In this document: in pieces, positions 52,104 to 55,463 of the stretch
How the letters are laid out: every line of letters starts with the position of its first letter
How positions within the stretch are numbered: the stretch's first letter is position 1
Source: an uncultured Porphyromonadaceae bacterium
GTDB lineage: Bacteria > Bacteroidota > Bacteroidia > Bacteroidales > Muribaculaceae
Direction: 5' to 3'
Assembly: GCA_947177035.1 (NCBI GenBank)
Contig: CAMWSS010000013.1
Coordinates: 1-55,463, forward strand
Length of the DNA stretch: 55,463 nucleotides
Translations under genes and position numbers: made by a program
The notes under the pieces: model-generated
Database searches by the model: none
What the model was told of the DNA's origin: nothing
Seen by the model: only the letters and a program-made list of their open reading frames with translations

Positions 52104-54632
52104 TCATCTCCGGATCAGCTGCACTGGCATGCCGGAGTCGAGAATGCCGGAAATGACGGTGACGGCCGGAGTCTGGCCATCAAGGCATGGCACCTTGCTG
52201 CCGCCGGGCACGCATGGCGCCCATATGGCCGTCTGGACAGCCGGCTCGTCGCCATAGGCTTCGCGCCATTGGAAGTGTGGCCGGTAGGCATCTCGCGGAG
52301 CCTGATAACCGAGCGGACGGTGGGACTGGACGAACAGGTCGTCGCGTGGGTCATAGTTTCTGTATTCCGACTTGGTTGTCAGCAGCAGCGCGCCGTTGCC
52401 GGCAGAGCTGAGGGAGGCCGCGTGGGCCGAGCCAAGGAATTCGATGCGCTCGATGATGTTGAACGGATAGGCCATGGACAGTTCATTGAGGCTACCGGTT
52501 CCGCCAAACGCCGGAGTCCATTCCGCATTGTCGACAAAAATGGAGACAGGCCGCTGACCATAAATCGAATACGGACCACGGGAGAGCACAATGTTGCCGC
52601 CGACCACCCGCAACGGCAGAAGCCTCAGCGCCTCTTCATAGGTGGTTATGCCGCGTTCGGCAAAATAGTCGGAGGTCCACACTCGGCCACCGGCCGACGA
52701 CAGGATCAGATCGGACGACGGTCTGATTCCAAGCACCTCCACCTCGTTCAGCAGAATGCCGCGCTGCAGGAGGGTCAGCGCGTCGAGCGGCATCCGATCC
52801 TGGCCGGGACGGACTGGCAGCGGGGCTGACCACGGGAATTTGTCGGTGTCGACCACATAATTGTGCTCACGGTTGCCGTTGGGTCCCCTGACCGTGAAGA
52901 TAAAATCCACGCCGTCGGCCCAGTCAAAGCCTGCGATGTTGAAACGTCCCTGCTTGTCGGTGGTGGCCACACTGCCCCAGCTGCGCTTCGGCGCGATGGC
53001 ATAAACCTCCGCACCTGGCAGCGGCTTGCCGCGCCAGCGTGATTTGACAATGCCGGTGATCTCGCCGCCGATCTCCAGCGGGTATTCCGGCTTGGCAAAC
53101 TCGCAGGCAAAGGCGGCGGGAATGTCATAACGCTCCCACCCTTGCGTCAACAGCAAGGCGTCAACGTCGGCACACACCGTCGAATCGGGACTTTGCAAAT
53201 AATATGCCGCGTCTTCAACATGGCCGCGCAACTCGCTCTGCAACAACAGATGGGCCACGATGGAACTGGCCGTGTCGGCAATCGCCATGCCGTCGGCGGT
53301 CACAGCCACAGCATAATCTCCGGGCGAGGCAATCACCGAATCGGCTTCAAGCATCAGCCCCTGTCGGGGATAAACAAATGCAAGCCTGGTGCTGAGAATA
53401 CGCGCTGCCGAATCGGCGAGTATGAACTGCACCACGCCGCCGTCGCCAAGCGACTCAGCCGGAATCCGGGTCTGCTCTCCAGGCTCAACCGGCGCGCCAT
53501 AGAGCATCTTGCCACGACACTGGGCCAGCAACACCGCTCCGTCGGGCACCGCGCCAAGAGTACCCACTGTAAACACCTCTGAATCCGAAGTGTCAACGGT
53601 AACCACAGCCGCACCCGGCTCAGAAGGCGGTAACGGAAACTCGCGTCCATCGATGTGGGCCACGTATGAAGCGCCGGCCTCCGGAACGAAAGCCACTGTG
53701 CCCATGCCAAGACGGGTAGACCGCAGCGGCGCCACGCAGTATCCCGCGGAGTCACAAATCTCACCGACAACGTCAATGCCGCGCCCGGCTCCGTCGATTG
53801 CCTTGAAGGCCATGATATTGACTTCGCCCGGAATCATATACCCGCCCTGAGGATGAAACGAGACGTGAATCTTGCCGGTGTCAGCCGGAAGCGCCACAAA
53901 TTTATGATAATTGTCGAATTGCACCTTGACCACTCCAGCCTCGCGCACTTCATCGCTGAGCTTGAAAGTATAGCTCGACTTTTTGCGACCGGCATCGGCA
54001 ATCTGTCCCGACGGACTGTGAAGAGTGAGGCTTTCCGACGACACCGCACGGCCCGAACCTTTCTCGGCCACCGACACTTTCAGCCGGCCTTCAGCCGTCA
54101 GTCCGGCATCCATATCATACTTCAGCGAGAGATTGCTTCTGATCGGCAACGATTTGCGAAAGAAATAGTCGCAACCTTGATTCTGCATATAGACAGTGTA
54201 GGCCGTGAGAGTATAGATGCCGTCGGCCATCTCTCTGTTCAGCGGAATATAGCCGGCAAAACCCTTGTCAGTCCGGAGCACCTTCACGCGCTCGGCCACC
54301 TGACCAAACGGATCATTCAGCTCCACATACACAAACTTTGATCCGTCAGTTTTCTGCCGATTGGAGGCCGCATCGACCAGAAACGCGCGAAAGCGCACCG
54401 TGTCACCTCCGAAATATGCACCGCGATCGGTCATCACATATACTTTCTCCTGCGGGTAACACCATCGCTGATACGCCATCTTCACCGCCAGCGAATGAGG
54501 CGTATTATCCAATTTCAAAACCTCTTCTTCTGTAAAGTTGTCTTTGTGTTCAATGCTTTCGGCGCTTATTGATGACATTGATGAAGCAATAGCCACTACC
54601 AATAACGAAAACAAAAATCGGATCATTTCCAT
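52104..54632 (-). CDS. Macroglobulin-like/TonB-plug-like surface protein without barrel
   Basis: 842 residues from the ATG at 54632 (MEMIRFLFSLLVVAIASSMS); the longer open frame runs into the upstream gene. Signal peptide, then MG2-like beta domains (KVYVMTDRGAYFGGDTVRFR, DPFGQVAERVKVLRTDKGFA, DGIYTLTAYTVYM), a carboxypeptidase-regulatory-like domain (about 570-640; GEITGIVKSRWRGKPLPGAE), and a plug-like segment (LLNEVEVLGIRPSSD, ITTYEEALRLLPL, VSIFVDNAEW, ALLLTTKSEY). The protein stops after the plug with no beta-barrel. This family is common in Bacteroidetes; the function is unknown. Its upstream neighbour, 16 bp away, is a paralogue. Confidence 0.8.
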   Translation of the reverse strand: MEMIRFLFSLLVVAIASSMSSISAESIEHKDNFTEEEVLKLDNTPHSLAVKMAYQRWCYPQEKVYVMTDRGAYFGGDTVRFRAFLVDAASNRQKTDGSKFVYVELNDPFGQVAERVKVLRTDKGFAGYIPLNREMADGIYTLTAYTVYMQNQGCDYFFRKSLPIRSNLSLKYDMDAGLTAEGRLKVSVAEKGSGRAVSSESLTLHSPSGQIADAGRKKSSYTFKLSDEVREAGVVKVQFDNYHKFVALPADTGKIHVSFHPQGGYMIPGEVNIMAFKAIDGAGRGIDVVGEICDSAGYCVAPLRSTRLGMGTVAFVPEAGASYVAHIDGREFPLPPSEPGAAVVTVDTSDSEVFTVGTLGAVPDGAVLLAQCRGKMLYGAPVEPGEQTRIPAESLGDGGVVQFILADSAARILSTRLAFVYPRQGLMLEADSVIASPGDYAVAVTADGMAIADTASSIVAHLLLQSELRGHVEDAAYYLQSPDSTVCADVDALLLTQGWERYDIPAAFACEFAKPEYPLEIGGEITGIVKSRWRGKPLPGAEVYAIAPKRSWGSVATTDKQGRFNIAGFDWADGVDFIFTVRGPNGNREHNYVVDTDKFPWSAPLPVRPGQDRMPLDALTLLQRGILLNEVEVLGIRPSSDLILSSAGGRVWTSDYFAERGITTYEEALRLLPLRVVGGNIVLSRGPYSIYGQRPVSIFVDNAEWTPAFGGTGSLNELSMAYPFNIIERIEFLGSAHAASLSSAGNGALLLTTKSEYRNYDPRDDLFVQSHRPLGYQAPRDAYRPHFQWREAYGDEPAVQTAIWAPCVPGGSKVPCLDGQTPAVTVISGILDSGMPVQLIRR

Positions 54633-54648
54633 AGCTCTGATATTTAGA

Positions 54649-55463
54649 TTATTTGACGATAAAGACAGGGAGGCCGGTGTCAGACGAAATGCCGCTGATA
54701 ACGGCACGCTTGACCGGGTCCGTCTGATAAAAATAGTCGGTTGATGGGGTCCAGACGGCCGTAGCGACCGTTCCATCGACAGTCTCGCAATATTGATAAT
54801 GAGGCTGATATGCCTCTTGGATACTTTGATACCCGAGCGGTTTTTGAATCTGCAAAAACAGGTTGTCCGTCCAGTTTTGGCCCTTCACTCCTTTTTTTGT
54901 CGTGATTATCAGCGCTCCGGCATTCATCGCGGCCGTGTTGCTCACGATCAGTGCCGCATTCGGCCGAAGGAATTCGATTTTTTCTACAATGTTGAACGGA
55001 TATGAGCCAGCAAACTCGTTGAGCACCGACTGACTGTTTTCAAACTGCTGCATGGCCAGGTCTTCCGGCAGCATATGGCCGGTCATGCGCATTGCCGTTT
55101 TTTGCAACATATTCTGATGGCGTTGTTGCTGCGACGGTGCGGAAGTTGTGCTTTGCTTTGAATCCATCGGCTCTGTGGATTTAGACGCCGCCGCAAACAC
55201 CGATGTCCACTGCACGCCGTCTACCCAGAATTCCACTTCCTCGTATATGGTGCTGAATCTCGAACCTCTGGCGCCGGCATATTTGACGCGGCCGTTTTCC
55301 ACTCGAATTCCGGGAAACGCCCTGAGCGCCTCTTCATATGTTGTAATAGCGCGCGACTCAAAATACTCTTCGTCAATGGATTTTATGCCGAGGGCCTGAG
55401 ATATGAGTGCCTGCATCTCTTCTTCCGACTTTTCTGCCGTGACTGTGATTTCGTTGAGCAGGA
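54649..55463 (-). CDS. Paralogue of the macroglobulin/plug-like protein, 5' part outside the window
   Basis: The frame is open to the window end (271 residues present), so the ATG at 55416 is internal. It begins LLNEITVTAEKSEEE and has ITTYEEALRAFPGIRVENGR, VEFWVDGVQW, YPFNIVEKIEFLRPNAALIV, NAGALIITTKKG and the tail VISGISSDTGLPVFIV, all matching the C-terminal plug-like part of the next gene. No barrel follows. A Gln/Ser-rich loop (about 105-130) interrupts the plug. It is 16 bp upstream of its paralogue, so the two are co-transcribed. Confidence 0.82.
   Translation of the reverse strand, partial: LLNEITVTAEKSEEEMQALISQALGIKSIDEEYFESRAITTYEEALRAFPGIRVENGRVKYAGARGSRFSTIYEEVEFWVDGVQWTSVFAAASKSTEPMDSKQSTTSAPSQQQRHQNMLQKTAMRMTGHMLPEDLAMQQFENSQSVLNEFAGSYPFNIVEKIEFLRPNAALIVSNTAAMNAGALIITTKKGVKGQNWTDNLFLQIQKPLGYQSIQEAYQPHYQYCETVDGTVATAVWTPSTDYFYQTDPVKRAVISGISSDTGLPVFIVK

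Noticed and set aside
54633-54776. 48-residue N-terminal extension of the 52104 protein
   Set aside because: It overlaps the coding end of the upstream paralogue in another frame; the signal peptide starts at 54632.

Overview
The window reads as a piece of a gut-type Bacteroidales chromosome, most likely Muribaculaceae or a close relative. The reasons are the GC-rich coding sequence, the Bacteroidetes promoter form (TTTG, about 19 bp, TAnnTTTG) in front of many genes, a type IX secretion (T9SS) sortase with several T9SS cargo proteins, a GT3-type glycogen synthase paired with an alpha-glucan phosphorylase, DUF4494 and DUF4250 proteins, and TonB-linked surface lipoproteins. No ribosomal RNA, CRISPR array, complete insertion sequence or phage is visible. 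The family-level placement is an inference.

Left part (1-27.8 kb): mostly housekeeping. A truncated T9SS-sorted SGNH-hydrolase-like protein is followed by lon and a vanZ-like gene, a lipoprotein, and a leftward run rex / FAH-like / porU / outer-membrane barrel / phosphoethanolamine transferase. Next come tRNA-Leu(UAG), prs, a THUMP-like methyltransferase, two unknown secreted proteins, fabD, a TlpA-like thioredoxin lipoprotein, a FucP-like sugar transporter with a large Ala/Glu insert, DUF4494, a YggS-type PLP protein, an HTH regulator, DUF4250, and the glgA-glgP glycogen pair.

Middle (28-38.5 kb): three consecutive large secreted proteins on the plus strand. An M6-type metalloprotease lies between two choice-of-anchor-J/fibronectin-type multidomain proteins. 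All three end in a T9SS sorting domain.

Right part (38.6-52.1 kb): the most interesting region. A canonical Bacteroidetes promoter, a cobalamin riboswitch and an intrinsic terminator precede six closely spaced leftward genes: a BtuB-like TonB receptor, a BtuG-like beta-propeller lipoprotein, a second surface lipoprotein, a giant 2097-residue T9SS-sorted protein, and two smaller T9SS-sorted proteins. The giant joins two copies of an unnamed 'GxGDNRAAL' domain, a BspA-type leucine-rich array and a BtuG-like propeller. The two smaller genes carry the unnamed domain and the propeller separately. I infer a vitamin B12 capture system whose surface parts are delivered partly as lipoproteins and partly through T9SS; the T9SS sortase PorU is encoded in the same window.

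Right end (52.1-55.5 kb): two tandem paralogous proteins with macroglobulin-like and TonB-plug-like domains but no beta-barrel; the second runs off the window.
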